NCBI GenBank assembly: GCA_025758065.1
Contig: CP107199.1
Span: 1,155,001-1,219,000 of the forward strand
Reading direction: 5' to 3'
DNA from: Lachnospiraceae bacterium
Lineage (GTDB): Bacteria > Bacillota > Clostridia > Lachnospirales > Lachnospiraceae
DNA length: 64,000 bases
Under the pieces are notes generated by a model, which saw nothing but the letters and a program-made list of their open reading frames with translations, searched no databases and was not told where the DNA came from. Position 1 is the first letter of the stretch; every line of letters starts with the position of its first letter. Shown piece after piece: positions 23,488 to 32,966 of the stretch. Made by a program: the position numbers and the translations under genes.

Positions 23488-25398
23488 TTACAGTACCATC
23501 GCCAGCTTCGTTGCCTCATATATTCCCTTTTTGGCATCTCCTGCTGTCAGACAGTCTCCTACACTGTGAATACGGTGATCACCTTCATACTCTGTTTCCA
23601 GTGCCTTATCTGAACGGGAACCGAAAGCAAGGACAATACTGTCAAATCCAGTCATCTCTTTTGTTTCTCCGTTCTGCTCATACCTGATACCATCCGGACG
23701 GATCTCACATACGCGGCTGTTTAAACAAAATCCCACACCAGCTTTATCCAAACGGCTTAAAAGGTTCTCTCTTGGTCTGAGAGGCGCTAATGGTGCTGCT
23801 TTATCCAGCATATCTACAACAGTGACTTTATTGCCGTAGGTACTTAAGACCTCTGCTGCTTCTGCGCCTACTAATCCTGCTCCCAGTACCAGGATCTTCT
23901 GACCACTTAAGCGCACATCAAAAGAAAGCACCTGATTTGCCAGATATACATTTTCACCGTCAATTCCCGGAATACGTGGAACTAAAGGCTGTGCACCACA
24001 GGCAAGGATGATCTCATCAAAGCCTTCCTGTTCTAACATTTCTTTTGTGGCTTTTACCCCGTAAATGACCTCTGCCCCATATTTCTTACAGAAAGTAAGG
24101 TAAGTACTGATAGTCTTGGCCAGCTCCTGTTTCATAGCCGGAACTGCTGCCAGGCGGTACTGCCCCCCTGCTGTAATTTCTTTTTCATATACCTTTACTT
24201 CATGACCCCGTTTTGCCAGGATCCATGCTGCCTGCAGCCCAACAGGACCTGCTCCTACAACGGCGATCTTCTTTTTCTTTTCTGCCGGTGTGATCTCCCA
24301 TATATGCTCTTTTCCACTAAATGGATTAATCATACAGGAAATGCCAAAGCCCTCTTCAAAGGAATTCGGATACAGACATCTCTGCATACATCCGGTACAG
24401 GTAAGGATCTCATCCAGTCTTCCTTCTTTGATCTTTTCCGGTAAATGAGGATCGCAGACAGATTCTCTGCCTAAAGCCACAAAATCCATTGCACCTGTCC
24501 TGAGAGCAGATAACATCAGCGCCGGATCATTCATTCTTCCTACTCCGATCACAGGAACAGAAACTACATCTTTTACTATTTTCACGTTCTGGATGTTAAA
24601 TCCACTTTCTGAGTAATAAGAATGGATGGCAATCCCATGTGAAATATGGATAGCATCTGCACCGGCTGCCTCAAAAAGAATAGCCTGTGCCGCTGCATCT
24701 TCAATGCGGTTTCCACCGTCATATCCTTCATCACCGCTGGTCCTTACGCAGACCGGGAATGCCTTTCCACAGGCTTCTTTGATCCCTTCTACGATCTCAC
24801 AGACGATCCTCGCCCGGTTGGAAACACTTCCGCCGTACCGGTCCACCCTTTTATTTACACCCCGGGATAAAAACTGGGCCAGCAGATAGCCATGGGCACC
24901 ATGGACCTCTACGCCATCAAAGCCGGCTTTCTGCGCCCTTACAGCTGCAGCCACAAATTTTTTTACTACTTCCTTTACTTCTGCTTCTGTCAGCTCATGT
25001 ACCGGGATCAGATTGGCTTTATCCGGGATATTGCTGGCTCCCACTGCCATTTTATCTGTACTTCCTTTTCCCTGCATTCTTCCAGAATGCTGCAGCTGGG
25101 CGAAAATACGGCCGCCATTTTCATGTACCCGTCCTGTTAATCTGGAAAATGAAGGAATAAATTCATCATCATAAATAGCTGCCTGCATGGGATAAGCCAG
25201 TCCTTCTTCACTGACACATAAAAATTCCGTGATCAGCAGCCCAAATCCCCCCAGTGCCCGCTCGCCATAATAATTGCAGGCCTGTTCCGTCATATGATGC
25301 TTTGCATCTGCATAATGGCTGTTCATAGCCGGCATCACAAACCGGTTTTTTATTTCCAGTTCTCCTATTTTCATAGGCTGAAATAATGCTTCGTACAT
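23488..25398 (-). CDS. Old-yellow-enzyme/FeS flavoprotein (2-enoate or 2,4-dienoyl-CoA reductase type)
   Basis: A 636-aa oxidoreductase from the ATG at 25398 (AAAGGAGG site). The N-terminal FMN-binding TIM barrel (about 1-340) has AQLQHSGRM, HGAHGYLLAQFLSRGVNKR with the active-site His region and RYGGSVSNRAR. The iron-sulfur cluster Cys are CTGCMQRC and a fourth in ISCMINP. The C-terminal FAD/NAD(P)H part has VVGAGPVGLQAAWILAKRGHEV and VLGAGLVGAEAAEVL. This is the FadH/2-enoate reductase/trimethylamine dehydrogenase architecture, also seen in BaiCD/BaiH. It is the last gene of the sigma-54-linked acyl-CoA operon and would reduce or oxidise a C=C bond. The substrate is not known. Confidence 0.88.
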   Translation of the reverse strand: MYEALFQPMKIGELEIKNRFVMPAMNSHYADAKHHMTEQACNYYGERALGGFGLLITEFLCVSEEGLAYPMQAAIYDDEFIPSFSRLTGRVHENGGRIFAQLQHSGRMQGKGSTDKMAVGASNIPDKANLIPVHELTEAEVKEVVKKFVAAAVRAQKAGFDGVEVHGAHGYLLAQFLSRGVNKRVDRYGGSVSNRARIVCEIVEGIKEACGKAFPVCVRTSGDEGYDGGNRIEDAAAQAILFEAAGADAIHISHGIAIHSYYSESGFNIQNVKIVKDVVSVPVIGVGRMNDPALMLSALRTGAMDFVALGRESVCDPHLPEKIKEGRLDEILTCTGCMQRCLYPNSFEEGFGISCMINPFSGKEHIWEITPAEKKKKIAVVGAGPVGLQAAWILAKRGHEVKVYEKEITAGGQYRLAAVPAMKQELAKTISTYLTFCKKYGAEVIYGVKATKEMLEQEGFDEIILACGAQPLVPRIPGIDGENVYLANQVLSFDVRLSGQKILVLGAGLVGAEAAEVLSTYGNKVTVVDMLDKAAPLAPLRPRENLLSRLDKAGVGFCLNSRVCEIRPDGIRYEQNGETKEMTGFDSIVLAFGSRSDKALETEYEGDHRIHSVGDCLTAGDAKKGIYEATKLAMVL

Positions 25399-25409
25399 AA
25401 TGTCCTCCT

Positions 25410-26306
25410 TTATTTTACCAGGCAATAGCATACGCTGTTATCTCTTACATAACAGCTTACATCCCCCTGTTCCAGCAGATATTCCAACATAGAACGGACG
25501 ATCCGTTCATATAATTTGGCTTTTTCCAGACGTTTTACCGGATGTCCCATATCATTGATCACTTTTGCAGTCAGCTGTTCCAGAGTAATGTCCTCAGAGA
25601 TCAGTGGCTTCATATCTCTCAGGATTTCCTTAAAACGCTGTATATTCTCCTCTGCCAGTTCCCTTACTTCATCAAAAACCCCGTAATGGGCAAGAATATA
25701 TTTTTTATACCCAAGGTTTTTGATCTTTTCCAGTGTTTTCAGTGTCTGTGACCAGCAGAGCATATAAAACAGCCGTCCTTTTTTCAGGCTTTCCCGGTCA
25801 AACATGCTGTCTGCCAGATAAGCCACCCCATCCGGCGTAACAAAGCCCATATGACTGGCTGCATGCCCAGGAAGGGAAAGGATCCGGAACTGTACGCCGC
25901 AGACCTGAACCTGTTCCTGGCCTGGCAGGATCATCTGGTCTGCTTTACACAGCATATCACTACATTCTCTTTCATTATCCTGTAACGTATTCGAATAGAA
26001 AACAGTTTTTAAAGACAATGTATCCTGCAATATGCCTGCATCCAGACAGGACATGACCAGTTCTGCCCCATATTCCTCCTGAAGAAAGCGGTTATTTTCT
26101 GTATGGTCATAATGCCCGTGACTGCATAGTACCGCTCTTACACTGATCTTGTTTTTACTAAGATATTCTGCCAGTTGTGTTCTTGCCAGACGGGAACCAC
26201 AATCCATTAATATCCATTCTCTTTCTCTTATCTCATAATAAGGAATACAGTTTCCCATCAAATAAAGACAACCTGTATTTCCTGCCACCTGCACTGAATG
26301 TCCCAT
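25410..26306 (-). CDS. Metallo-beta-lactamase fold hydrolase
   Basis: A 298-aa protein from the ATG at 26306; a longer frame starts at 26330. The metal-binding HxHxDH motif is intact (CSHGHYDHTE), with later ligands in LPGHAASHMGF, the bridging Asp in YLADSMFD, and AHYG near 225. The C-terminal 60 residues form a helical segment. Such enzymes often hydrolyse thioesters (glyoxalase II-like) or lactones. In this operon an acyl-CoA thioesterase or lactonase role is plausible, but this is inference. It ends 11 bp before the next gene. Confidence 0.8.
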   Translation of the reverse strand: MGHSVQVAGNTGCLYLMGNCIPYYEIREREWILMDCGSRLARTQLAEYLSKNKISVRAVLCSHGHYDHTENNRFLQEEYGAELVMSCLDAGILQDTLSLKTVFYSNTLQDNERECSDMLCKADQMILPGQEQVQVCGVQFRILSLPGHAASHMGFVTPDGVAYLADSMFDRESLKKGRLFYMLCWSQTLKTLEKIKNLGYKKYILAHYGVFDEVRELAEENIQRFKEILRDMKPLISEDITLEQLTAKVINDMGHPVKRLEKAKLYERIVRSMLEYLLEQGDVSCYVRDNSVCYCLVK

Positions 26307-26346
26307 ACACTTTCGGTCTCCCTTAAACACGTTATCAGGAACACAA

Positions 26347-26386
26347 ATATCCGCTCACCTGAAGTTGTCTTTGGCGGGCGGACATC
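26347..26386 (-). other. Stem-loop between etfA and the MBL hydrolase gene
   Basis: On the mRNA strand ATGTCCGCCCGCC can pair with GGTGAGCGGATAT over 13 positions with one mismatch and G-U pairs. There is no good U-run, so it looks more like an mRNA processing or stabilising structure than a full terminator. Confidence 0.5.
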
Positions 26387-26408
26387 TGCATTATGTCTTA
26401 CAAATTTT

Positions 26409-27416
26409 TTACTTTCTGCTTTCTTTGATCTGTTTGATCAGTTCCGGGATCACCAATTTCAGATCGCCTACTACACCATAATCTGCCATATTAAAGATAG
26501 GTGCATCTGGATCTTTATTAATAGCTACGATCACATCAGAACCACTCATACCTGCTGCATGCTGGATTGCTCCTGAAATTCCACATGCAATGTACAGTTT
26601 TGGACCAACTGTCTTTCCGGTCTGTCCAACCTGATGAACATGTCCGATCCAGCCTGCGTCAACAGCTGCACGGGATGCACCTACAACGCCGCCTAACAGA
26701 TCTGCAAGTTCCTTTAACGGTTCAAAACCTTCAGGTCCGCCAACGCCTCGTCCGCCGGACACGATCACTTCTGCACTCTCCAGATTTACATCACCGGCAT
26801 CTAAGTCTTTTAATACCTCTACCAGACGGGTACGGATACGTTCTGCTGCAATGTGGATATCTTCTGTAATGATCTCAGGCTTGTTATCCTCGTTTCTCTC
26901 ACCCTTCTTAAATACGCCCGGACGTACAGTTCCGATCTGCGGACGATGATCCGGACACATGATCGTAGCCAGAAGGTTTCCACCGAAGGTAGGACGGGTC
27001 CATGCGATATTTCCTGTTTCTTCATCATAATCTACAGCTGTACAGTCAGCTGTCAGACCAGTTCTTAAACGGCAGGAAAGCCTTGGTCCCATGTCACGAC
27101 CCTCATTGGTAGCACCGATCATCATGGTGGTTGGTCCGTATTTTGTTACCAGGGCATACATAGCATCTGCATACGCGTCTGTGGTATAATGCTGGTATTC
27201 TTCCCCGTCAACTACAATAATCTTATCTGCTCCATAAGCTGCTGCTTCTTTCACAGCTGCCTCTGTCTTATAACCGATCACAACTGCCACAAGAACACCG
27301 CCCTGGGCATCTGCCAGTCTGCGTCCCGGATTTAACAGCTCCAGTCCTACATTTCTGGCCTTTCCTTCTTCATCGGTTTCAATAAATACCCATAAATCTT
27401 TGCTTAAAGCCTCCAT
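26409..27416 (-). CDS. etfA: Electron transfer flavoprotein subunit alpha
   Basis: EtfA, 335 aa, FAD-binding subunit that exchanges electrons between an acyl-CoA dehydrogenase and other carriers. The N-terminal domain has VVIGYKTEAAVKEAAAYGADKI. The C-terminal FAD domain shows VSGGRGVGGPEGFEPLKELADLLGG, VGASRAAVDAGWIGHVHQVGQTGKTV and GISGAIQHAAGM, then the NKDPDAPIF stretch. There is no N-terminal ferredoxin domain, unlike CarE of the caffeate reductase system. GGAGGGAGG precedes the ATG. It pairs with etfB 15 bp upstream and with the acyl-CoA dehydrogenase in the same operon. Confidence 0.96.
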   Translation of the reverse strand: MEALSKDLWVFIETDEEGKARNVGLELLNPGRRLADAQGGVLVAVVIGYKTEAAVKEAAAYGADKIIVVDGEEYQHYTTDAYADAMYALVTKYGPTTMMIGATNEGRDMGPRLSCRLRTGLTADCTAVDYDEETGNIAWTRPTFGGNLLATIMCPDHRPQIGTVRPGVFKKGERNEDNKPEIITEDIHIAAERIRTRLVEVLKDLDAGDVNLESAEVIVSGGRGVGGPEGFEPLKELADLLGGVVGASRAAVDAGWIGHVHQVGQTGKTVGPKLYIACGISGAIQHAAGMSGSDVIVAINKDPDAPIFNMADYGVVGDLKLVIPELIKQIKESRK

Positions 27417-27431
27417 GTTCTTCCTCCCTCC

Positions 27432-28232
27432 TTATACGATATGTGCAGAATTTAATAATTCAAACAGTTTCTGTGCAGAAGCTTCCGGACTATCTTCTTT
27501 TACAACAACGCCGCCCTGCTTCTGAGGAGGAGTAAAGCTCTTCTTAACCTTTGTAGGAGATCCCTTTAAACCAATACGTTCTGCGTCTACAGGAATATCT
27601 GCTGCAGTTAAAGTATTGATCGTCGCTCTGTTTGCTGCCATTTTTGACTTAATAGTTGGATAACGTGGGCTGAAGCTTGGCTTTGTCACTGTGATCACAC
27701 AAGGCATCTTTGCTGCCAGAACCTCATATCCTTCCCCAGTCTCACGTTTTACCAGAACTTCATCATTTTCTACCTTTGCTTCAATGGCATATGTGATCTG
27801 TGGACAATCCATATGCTCTGCGATTTCTGGTCCTACCTGTGCGGTATCACCGTCAATTGCCTGCTTACCACAGAAGATGATATCAAATTTGCCTTCCAGC
27901 GTCTCGATCTTGTCGATAGCTGTTTTTAATGTATAACTGGTAGCCAATGTATCTGCACCGCCGAAAGCTCTGTCACTTACCAGATATGCCTTATCTCCGC
28001 CTACTGCCAGACACTCTTTTAAAGCTGCTTCTGCCTGTTTTGGACCCATGGAAAGAAGGATGATCTTCGTTTCCGGTGTTACATCTTTAATACGTGCTGC
28101 AATCTCTAATGCATATGCGTCAAAAGGATTGACAATACTTGGAACACCTGCACGGATCAGTGTATTTGTTACCGGATCGATCTTGATCTCTGTGGTATCC
28201 GGAACCTGCTTAATGCAAACTAAGATGTTCAT
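27432..28232 (-). CDS. etfB: Electron transfer flavoprotein subunit beta
   Basis: EtfB, 266 aa from the ATG at 28232, which overlaps the stop of the MaoC gene (ATGA). The N-terminus MNILVCIKQVPDTTEIKID, the DAYALEIAARIKD loop, CGKQAIDGDTAQVGPEIAEHM and KMPCVITVTKPSFSPRYPTI are standard. The overall pattern resembles clostridial EtfB that works with butyryl-CoA dehydrogenase. Some of those bifurcate electrons from NADH to ferredoxin, but that property cannot be decided by eye. Confidence 0.96.
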   Translation of the reverse strand: MNILVCIKQVPDTTEIKIDPVTNTLIRAGVPSIVNPFDAYALEIAARIKDVTPETKIILLSMGPKQAEAALKECLAVGGDKAYLVSDRAFGGADTLATSYTLKTAIDKIETLEGKFDIIFCGKQAIDGDTAQVGPEIAEHMDCPQITYAIEAKVENDEVLVKRETGEGYEVLAAKMPCVITVTKPSFSPRYPTIKSKMAANRATINTLTAADIPVDAERIGLKGSPTKVKKSFTPPQKQGGVVVKEDSPEASAQKLFELLNSAHIV

Positions 28233-28699
28233 GCATTTTCCTCCTTTGGCTCTTCCCAGTATAACATGGTTGCCATGCTTCCTACCTGGCATACAGCCCC
28301 ATCCTGGTTAATAATAGAATACTGGATATTTAAAATACCTCTGTCTGGTTTTGATTTAGAGCGCTTAGCCTCCAGAACTTCCACCTCACAGTGAATGGTA
28401 TCACCGATCTTGATGGCTCCTACGAATTTCCACTCTGTGCTTAAAGCTGCAATAGCAGAACCGTCAACCAGTCCCATACGTCCCCATAAACCGGTAGCAA
28501 TGCCTGCACCTAAGAGTCCATGGGCAATACGGCTCTTAAATGGAAGGCTTTCTGCATAGATCTTATCTGTATGGATCGGGTTGTTATCGCCGGTAATACC
28601 TGCAAACAAAACTACGTCTGTTTCTGTAACAGTACGGGAAAGAGTGGTAAACTTATCTCCCACATGAAATTCACTTAAATATAAATAAGAACGCTTCAT
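28229..28699 (-). CDS. MaoC-like (R)-specific enoyl-CoA hydratase
   Basis: A 156-aa hot-dog fold protein from the ATG at 28699, which has AGGAGG 8 nt upstream; a TTG lies two codons earlier. The hydratase-2 motif is visible: FAGITGDNNPIHTDKIYAE with the catalytic Asp and His, followed by RIAHGLLGAGIATGLW. It should hydrate a 2-enoyl-CoA or dehydrate a 3-hydroxyacyl-CoA. Within the operon it could feed the SDR at the other end. The 88-bp gap upstream is very AT-rich, with ATTAATA repeats. Confidence 0.85.
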   Translation of the reverse strand: MKRSYLYLSEFHVGDKFTTLSRTVTETDVVLFAGITGDNNPIHTDKIYAESLPFKSRIAHGLLGAGIATGLWGRMGLVDGSAIAALSTEWKFVGAIKIGDTIHCEVEVLEAKRSKSKPDRGILNIQYSIINQDGAVCQVGSMATMLYWEEPKEENA

Positions 28700-28787
28700 G
28701 TTCAAAACCTCCTGTTTTCTAAAATGGATCTATTTTTCCTGCAATCTTTTGTATTTTCGTATTAATGTTTATTATTAATGCTTTTTA

Positions 28788-29942
28788 TTAATACTCTTTT
28801 AATACAAATCTTCCAACTACCATACGGCAGATCTCAGAAGTTCCTTCACCGATGGTTAAAAGCTTTGCGTCGCGGTACATACGCTCTACCTGATATTCGT
28901 CACAAAGGCCATATCCGCCCATGATCTGAAGACCCATATCACATACACGTACACACATTTCAGAACAGAACATCTTTGTCATGGTTGCTTCTTTGCTGAA
29001 TGGAAGTCCGTTGTCACTCATACGTGCTGTATTGTAAAGCATTGCACGGGCTACATCGATCTCTGTTGCCATTTCTGCTAATTTGAATGCGATCGCCTGG
29101 TTTTCGCAGATTGGCTTTCCAAAAGTAACTCTTTCCTTGGAGTATTTAGCTGCACGCTCTAAAACGCCCTGTGCCATACCAACTGCTACTGCGGAAATTG
29201 CTACACGGCCATCATCTACGCACTTCATAAACAGTGGGAAGCCTCTGTTTAATTCACCTAACAGATTCTCTTTTGGAATACGGACATCTGTAAAGGTCAG
29301 TGGGCATGAATAGGAGCTTCTATTGCTCATCTTCTGCTCTGGCTTTCCAACCTCCAGACCAGGAGTTCCTGCTGGCACGATAAATACGGAAATACCTCTG
29401 CTTCCTTTTGCTTCCATATCAGTCTTTGCTGCTACTAAGAAGGTAGCTGCATATGGGCTGTTTGTGATAAAAGCCTTGCTTCCGTTGATGACCCACTCAT
29501 CGCCTTCTAAAACAGCCTTGGTACGGATCTGTCCTGCATCAGAACCGGACTGAGGCTCTGTCAGTGCAAATGCACATAAGCCTTCACCCATAGCTGCAGG
29601 AGTAAGGAATTTACGTTTCTGCTCATCGGTACCTGCAATAGCAATAGGAGTGCTTCCTAAAGATGCATGAGCATCGATAATAGAAGCTAAAGATGCAGAA
29701 TGTCTTGCGATCTGCTCAATAACAAGAACATTGCTTAAGTGATCCATTCCTGCACCGCCGTATTCTTCTGGTGCGCAGATTCCTAAAAATCCCATTTCCG
29801 CACACTGTTTTACCTCTTCCTCCGGAAATGCGTGACGTGCATCTAAATCTGTAACTGTTTCAGCAACTACTTCATCTGCGAATTTTTTCGCCATCTCCTG
29901 AATACTTAACTGGTCCTCTGTTAATCCATATTTGTTGCTCAT
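28788..29942 (-). CDS. Acyl-CoA dehydrogenase
   Basis: A FAD-dependent acyl-CoA dehydrogenase/enoyl-CoA reductase of 384 aa, with its start ATG at 29942 preceded by GGAGGAGG. Conserved elements are FLGICAPEEYGGAGMD, FALTEPQSGSDAGQIRTKA for FAD binding, GSKAFITNSPYA, RVAISAVAVGMAQG, MGGYGLCDEYQVERMYRDAK and IGEGTSEICRM, which holds the catalytic Glu at the position used in short-chain enzymes. With EtfAB it could run oxidatively or reductively. In related gut anaerobes such modules reduce enoyl-CoA (caffeoyl-, crotonobetainyl- or arylacrylyl-CoA). The direction and substrate here are unknown. Confidence 0.93.
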   Translation of the reverse strand: MSNKYGLTEDQLSIQEMAKKFADEVVAETVTDLDARHAFPEEEVKQCAEMGFLGICAPEEYGGAGMDHLSNVLVIEQIARHSASLASIIDAHASLGSTPIAIAGTDEQKRKFLTPAAMGEGLCAFALTEPQSGSDAGQIRTKAVLEGDEWVINGSKAFITNSPYAATFLVAAKTDMEAKGSRGISVFIVPAGTPGLEVGKPEQKMSNRSSYSCPLTFTDVRIPKENLLGELNRGFPLFMKCVDDGRVAISAVAVGMAQGVLERAAKYSKERVTFGKPICENQAIAFKLAEMATEIDVARAMLYNTARMSDNGLPFSKEATMTKMFCSEMCVRVCDMGLQIMGGYGLCDEYQVERMYRDAKLLTIGEGTSEICRMVVGRFVLKEY

Positions 29943-29967
29943 AAAATAAACCTCCTCCAAAATTCTG

Positions 29968-31626
29968 TTATTTGATTGTTTCTGTTAATTTTCCAGCCAT
30001 TTCCTTTAACCGGAATTTCTGTACTTTTCCCGTAGATGTACGGGGCCAGTCCCCATTTTTTAAATAAAAGAAATATTTAGGTACCTGGAATTTTGCCAGG
30101 TGCTCTTTGCTATAGTTTTCTACCTTTTCCCTGTTTTCCTTTGTGTCCTCATGTAACTGGATAAATGCAGCTCCCACATAACCATGTTTCTCATCCGGAA
30201 CTCCCACAACAGCAGCACTGCTGATCTGGGGACAGTTTCCAAACACATCTTCCAAAAACTTAGGAGATACATTTTCCCCGTTTATCTTATACATATCGTC
30301 TACACGGCCGGCTAAAACAAGATATCCATTTTCATCAAAGTAGCCGCAGTCTCCGGTCTTGAACCAGCCATCTTCAGTAAAGACCCGCCTGTTTGCTTCC
30401 TCCCGGTTAAAGTAGCATTTCATTACTACGCTTCCCTTACACCAGAGTTCCCCAACTTCCCCTGGTCTGCAGTCTTCTCCCGTTTTCTGGTCTGCTACAC
30501 GGTAAGCGATCTGATGTCCGCCATAAGCCTTTTCCCCGCTGCAGCCGCCAGGAAGCAGTTTCCCAACTCTGCTTTCAAGGATCTCATCCCCGTCATCAGG
30601 GGCAGTCTGCATGGATGCCCCGCATACTTCTGTCATCCCATATCCGGTGATCACATCAGATACACCAAGGTATTTTCTGATGGACGGCCATACCCAGGAA
30701 GGACATACAGCTGCAGAACAGTACACTGCATGAAGCTCCGGAAGCTCTACAAAATTTTCTTTCAGATAACTGATCAGTGACATCATCTGTGCCGGAACGC
30801 TTAAGATGTCATTTGCACCTTCAGCTTTCATAAACTGTAAAACAGGCTCCGCTGCAAATTTACCACGGCGGAATAACACAGCTCCTCCCACCAGTATGGC
30901 TGCCAGCATCCCTTCTACATATCCATAAACATGAAACATGGGAAGGGGGATGAAAATACGCCGCCCCTTCTCAAATCCTCTGTTTAAACAGCTGGCATAG
31001 GCACTTCTCATCAGCATATCATGGGTAAGTACCACACCTTTTGGTGCCTTCGTGCTTCCTGATGTATAAATGATATCTGACGGATCATGAGCGTATTCAG
31101 ATCCCCTTCGCAGGGAAAGGATCTCTCCTTTTCCTGCTGCAAGGAAATCAGCCCATTCTTTCGTAGATACACTCATATGACAGTCTGCCTGAGGCAATGT
31201 GACAACTAATTTTAAAGCTGTCTCGTTTTTTTCAAGATCAATATGACAACCTGTGATCAGATACTGAGACTGGGACTGTTCCAGTACAAACCCCAGTTCT
31301 CTGGCAGAAAGGGAAATGTTTACAGGTACCTTTACCGCGCCTATGGCATTGACTGCCAGAGCTACAAATACCTGTTCCGGGCAGTTTTCAATCTGCATAG
31401 CCACATGTTCACCAGGCTTTACACCTATGGCTGCCAGCCCTTTTGCCACCTGAAGGACTTTTTCCTTTGTTTCTTTATAGGTGAACCGCTCTCCGGGACT
31501 TACAATAAAGTCCTGATCCGGGAAACGCTCTGCTGTCTCCTCAAAAAAGCCCCATATGGTTTTTTCCTGCCAGAAAGGATATAGCGCTTCAAGCTCTCTG
31601 ATCCGGTCATCCCTGTATCCTTTCAT
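29968..31626 (-). CDS. AMP-forming acyl-CoA synthetase
   Basis: An ANL superfamily ligase of 552 aa from the ATG at 31626 (AGGAG upstream). It activates a carboxylic acid with ATP and CoA. The P-loop motif is IIYTSGSTKAPKGVVLTH, A4/A5 motifs are FHVYGYVEGMLAA and ITGYGMTEVCGAS, the hinge-region motif is GWFKTGDCGYFDENGYLVLAGRVDDMYK, and the C-terminal catalytic Lys lies in TSTGKVQKFRL. The protein resembles CaiC/medium-chain or aryl-acid ligases, but I cannot assign the acid. The same operon also encodes a CoA-transferase, which gives two routes to the CoA thioester. Confidence 0.9.
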   Translation of the reverse strand: MKGYRDDRIRELEALYPFWQEKTIWGFFEETAERFPDQDFIVSPGERFTYKETKEKVLQVAKGLAAIGVKPGEHVAMQIENCPEQVFVALAVNAIGAVKVPVNISLSARELGFVLEQSQSQYLITGCHIDLEKNETALKLVVTLPQADCHMSVSTKEWADFLAAGKGEILSLRRGSEYAHDPSDIIYTSGSTKAPKGVVLTHDMLMRSAYASCLNRGFEKGRRIFIPLPMFHVYGYVEGMLAAILVGGAVLFRRGKFAAEPVLQFMKAEGANDILSVPAQMMSLISYLKENFVELPELHAVYCSAAVCPSWVWPSIRKYLGVSDVITGYGMTEVCGASMQTAPDDGDEILESRVGKLLPGGCSGEKAYGGHQIAYRVADQKTGEDCRPGEVGELWCKGSVVMKCYFNREEANRRVFTEDGWFKTGDCGYFDENGYLVLAGRVDDMYKINGENVSPKFLEDVFGNCPQISSAAVVGVPDEKHGYVGAAFIQLHEDTKENREKVENYSKEHLAKFQVPKYFFYLKNGDWPRTSTGKVQKFRLKEMAGKLTETIK

Positions 31627-31649
31627 ATCTATCTCCTGTCTGTTTTCTA

Positions 31650-32939
31650 TCACCCAATAGGATACATGATACTTGCCAGAACAATTGCCTCTATCAGGAT
31701 GATAATAGAACCTACTACTGTAATAGCAAACAGATGCTTATAGCCTTCCTTATGGGTCAAACCGCAGCATGCAAGTACAGTAACCATAACGCCGTTGTGT
31801 GGCAGGGAATCCAGTGTGATGCAGGCTGCTGATGCGATCTTGTGAAGGACACCAGGATTTATACCCATTTCCAGGTATCTTGGAGCCAGTGTTTCCAGAG
31901 CCAGTGTCAGACCGCCGGAACCGGAACCGCATGCGCCAGACAGCAGTGCAGTACCAAGTGAGAAGGAGATCAGTGGAGAACCTCCCATGCTGGTTGCTAC
32001 GTTTACAAGAGTGGTATAACCTGCTGTCAGTTTTGCAACACCGCCGAAACCAACAACTGCAGAAGTTGCTACAATAGCACCCATAGCGTCACTGACGCCA
32101 CAGTTAAGGATCTCGATCTTATTATCGATCTTATCCCAGTAAAGGATAGCGATGGAGATCCATCCCATTAACAGAGTGTACAGTACGTTTACGCCAAAGA
32201 ATAACGGAATAACTACCAGTGCCAGCGGGATAAATGCGATGGCGCCGTTTCCATGCTCTTTCTGCTCATATTCTGCCATCATTTTAAGGGTTGCTGCGTC
32301 TGCACTGAAGTGCTCGCCTTTTTTACGTGCAACTTTTTCCTGCCATAAGCAGTAGAACAGTGCCAGCAGGAAGAAGGAACCTGCGATGATCGCGGAATAT
32401 ACAGGAAGGACTGTTGCAGATGTTCCCAGATATTTTACAGGGATATTGTTTACAACAGATGGAGAACCAGGTCCTAAGTTTACAGCCGTAAAGGAACCTG
32501 CTGCTACGATCGCCGGGATCAGATGTCTTGGAAGATCAGCCTTCTTAAACATATTTAATGCGATCGGATACATAACGAATACGATAACGTAGCAGGATAC
32601 ACCACCGTAGCTTAAGATCAGTGTGGTAACACATAAAACTGCAATGGTGAATTTTGTACCCAGCTTGGAAGTTAAAAGATTTGCCAGGTCTTCTGCACCG
32701 CCGCCTAACTGCATAGCCTTACCAAAGCTTGCACCCAGGAAGATCAGTGGCCAGTAATTCTTGATATAGCCCACAAATGCTTCCATGTAATCATTTGTAA
32801 GACAGTTATAAATATTTAAGCCTGACATCAGTGCCATTAAACCGGTACAAACGATCGCTGAAACTGCGATATTAACCTTTTTCCAGATCATGATAACCAG
32901 CACGATCAACGGAATGATAATTGCCAATACACTTAACAT
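31650..32939 (-). CDS. GntP family permease
   Basis: A 429-aa membrane protein with about 12 helices, of the gluconate/short-chain carboxylate:H+ symporter type. Characteristic stretches are GASFGKAMQLGGGAEDLA, GVSCYVIVFVMYPIALNMFKKADLPRHLIPA, GSFTAVNLGPGSPSVVNNIPVKYLG, CGSGSGGLTLALETLAPRYLEMG and ITLDSLPHNGVMVTVL. GntP-like carriers transport small hydroxy- or keto-acids such as gluconate, glycerate and beta-hydroxybutyrate. It lies between the CoA ligase and the MFS carrier in the operon and is probably one of two uptake or exchange systems for pathway acids. Confidence 0.88.
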   Translation of the reverse strand: MLSVLAIIIPLIVLVIMIWKKVNIAVSAIVCTGLMALMSGLNIYNCLTNDYMEAFVGYIKNYWPLIFLGASFGKAMQLGGGAEDLANLLTSKLGTKFTIAVLCVTTLILSYGGVSCYVIVFVMYPIALNMFKKADLPRHLIPAIVAAGSFTAVNLGPGSPSVVNNIPVKYLGTSATVLPVYSAIIAGSFFLLALFYCLWQEKVARKKGEHFSADAATLKMMAEYEQKEHGNGAIAFIPLALVVIPLFFGVNVLYTLLMGWISIAILYWDKIDNKIEILNCGVSDAMGAIVATSAVVGFGGVAKLTAGYTTLVNVATSMGGSPLISFSLGTALLSGACGSGSGGLTLALETLAPRYLEMGINPGVLHKIASAACITLDSLPHNGVMVTVLACCGLTHKEGYKHLFAITVVGSIIILIEAIVLASIMYPIG

Positions 32940-32966
32940 ATGTATTTCCTCCTATAAGAGAAATAT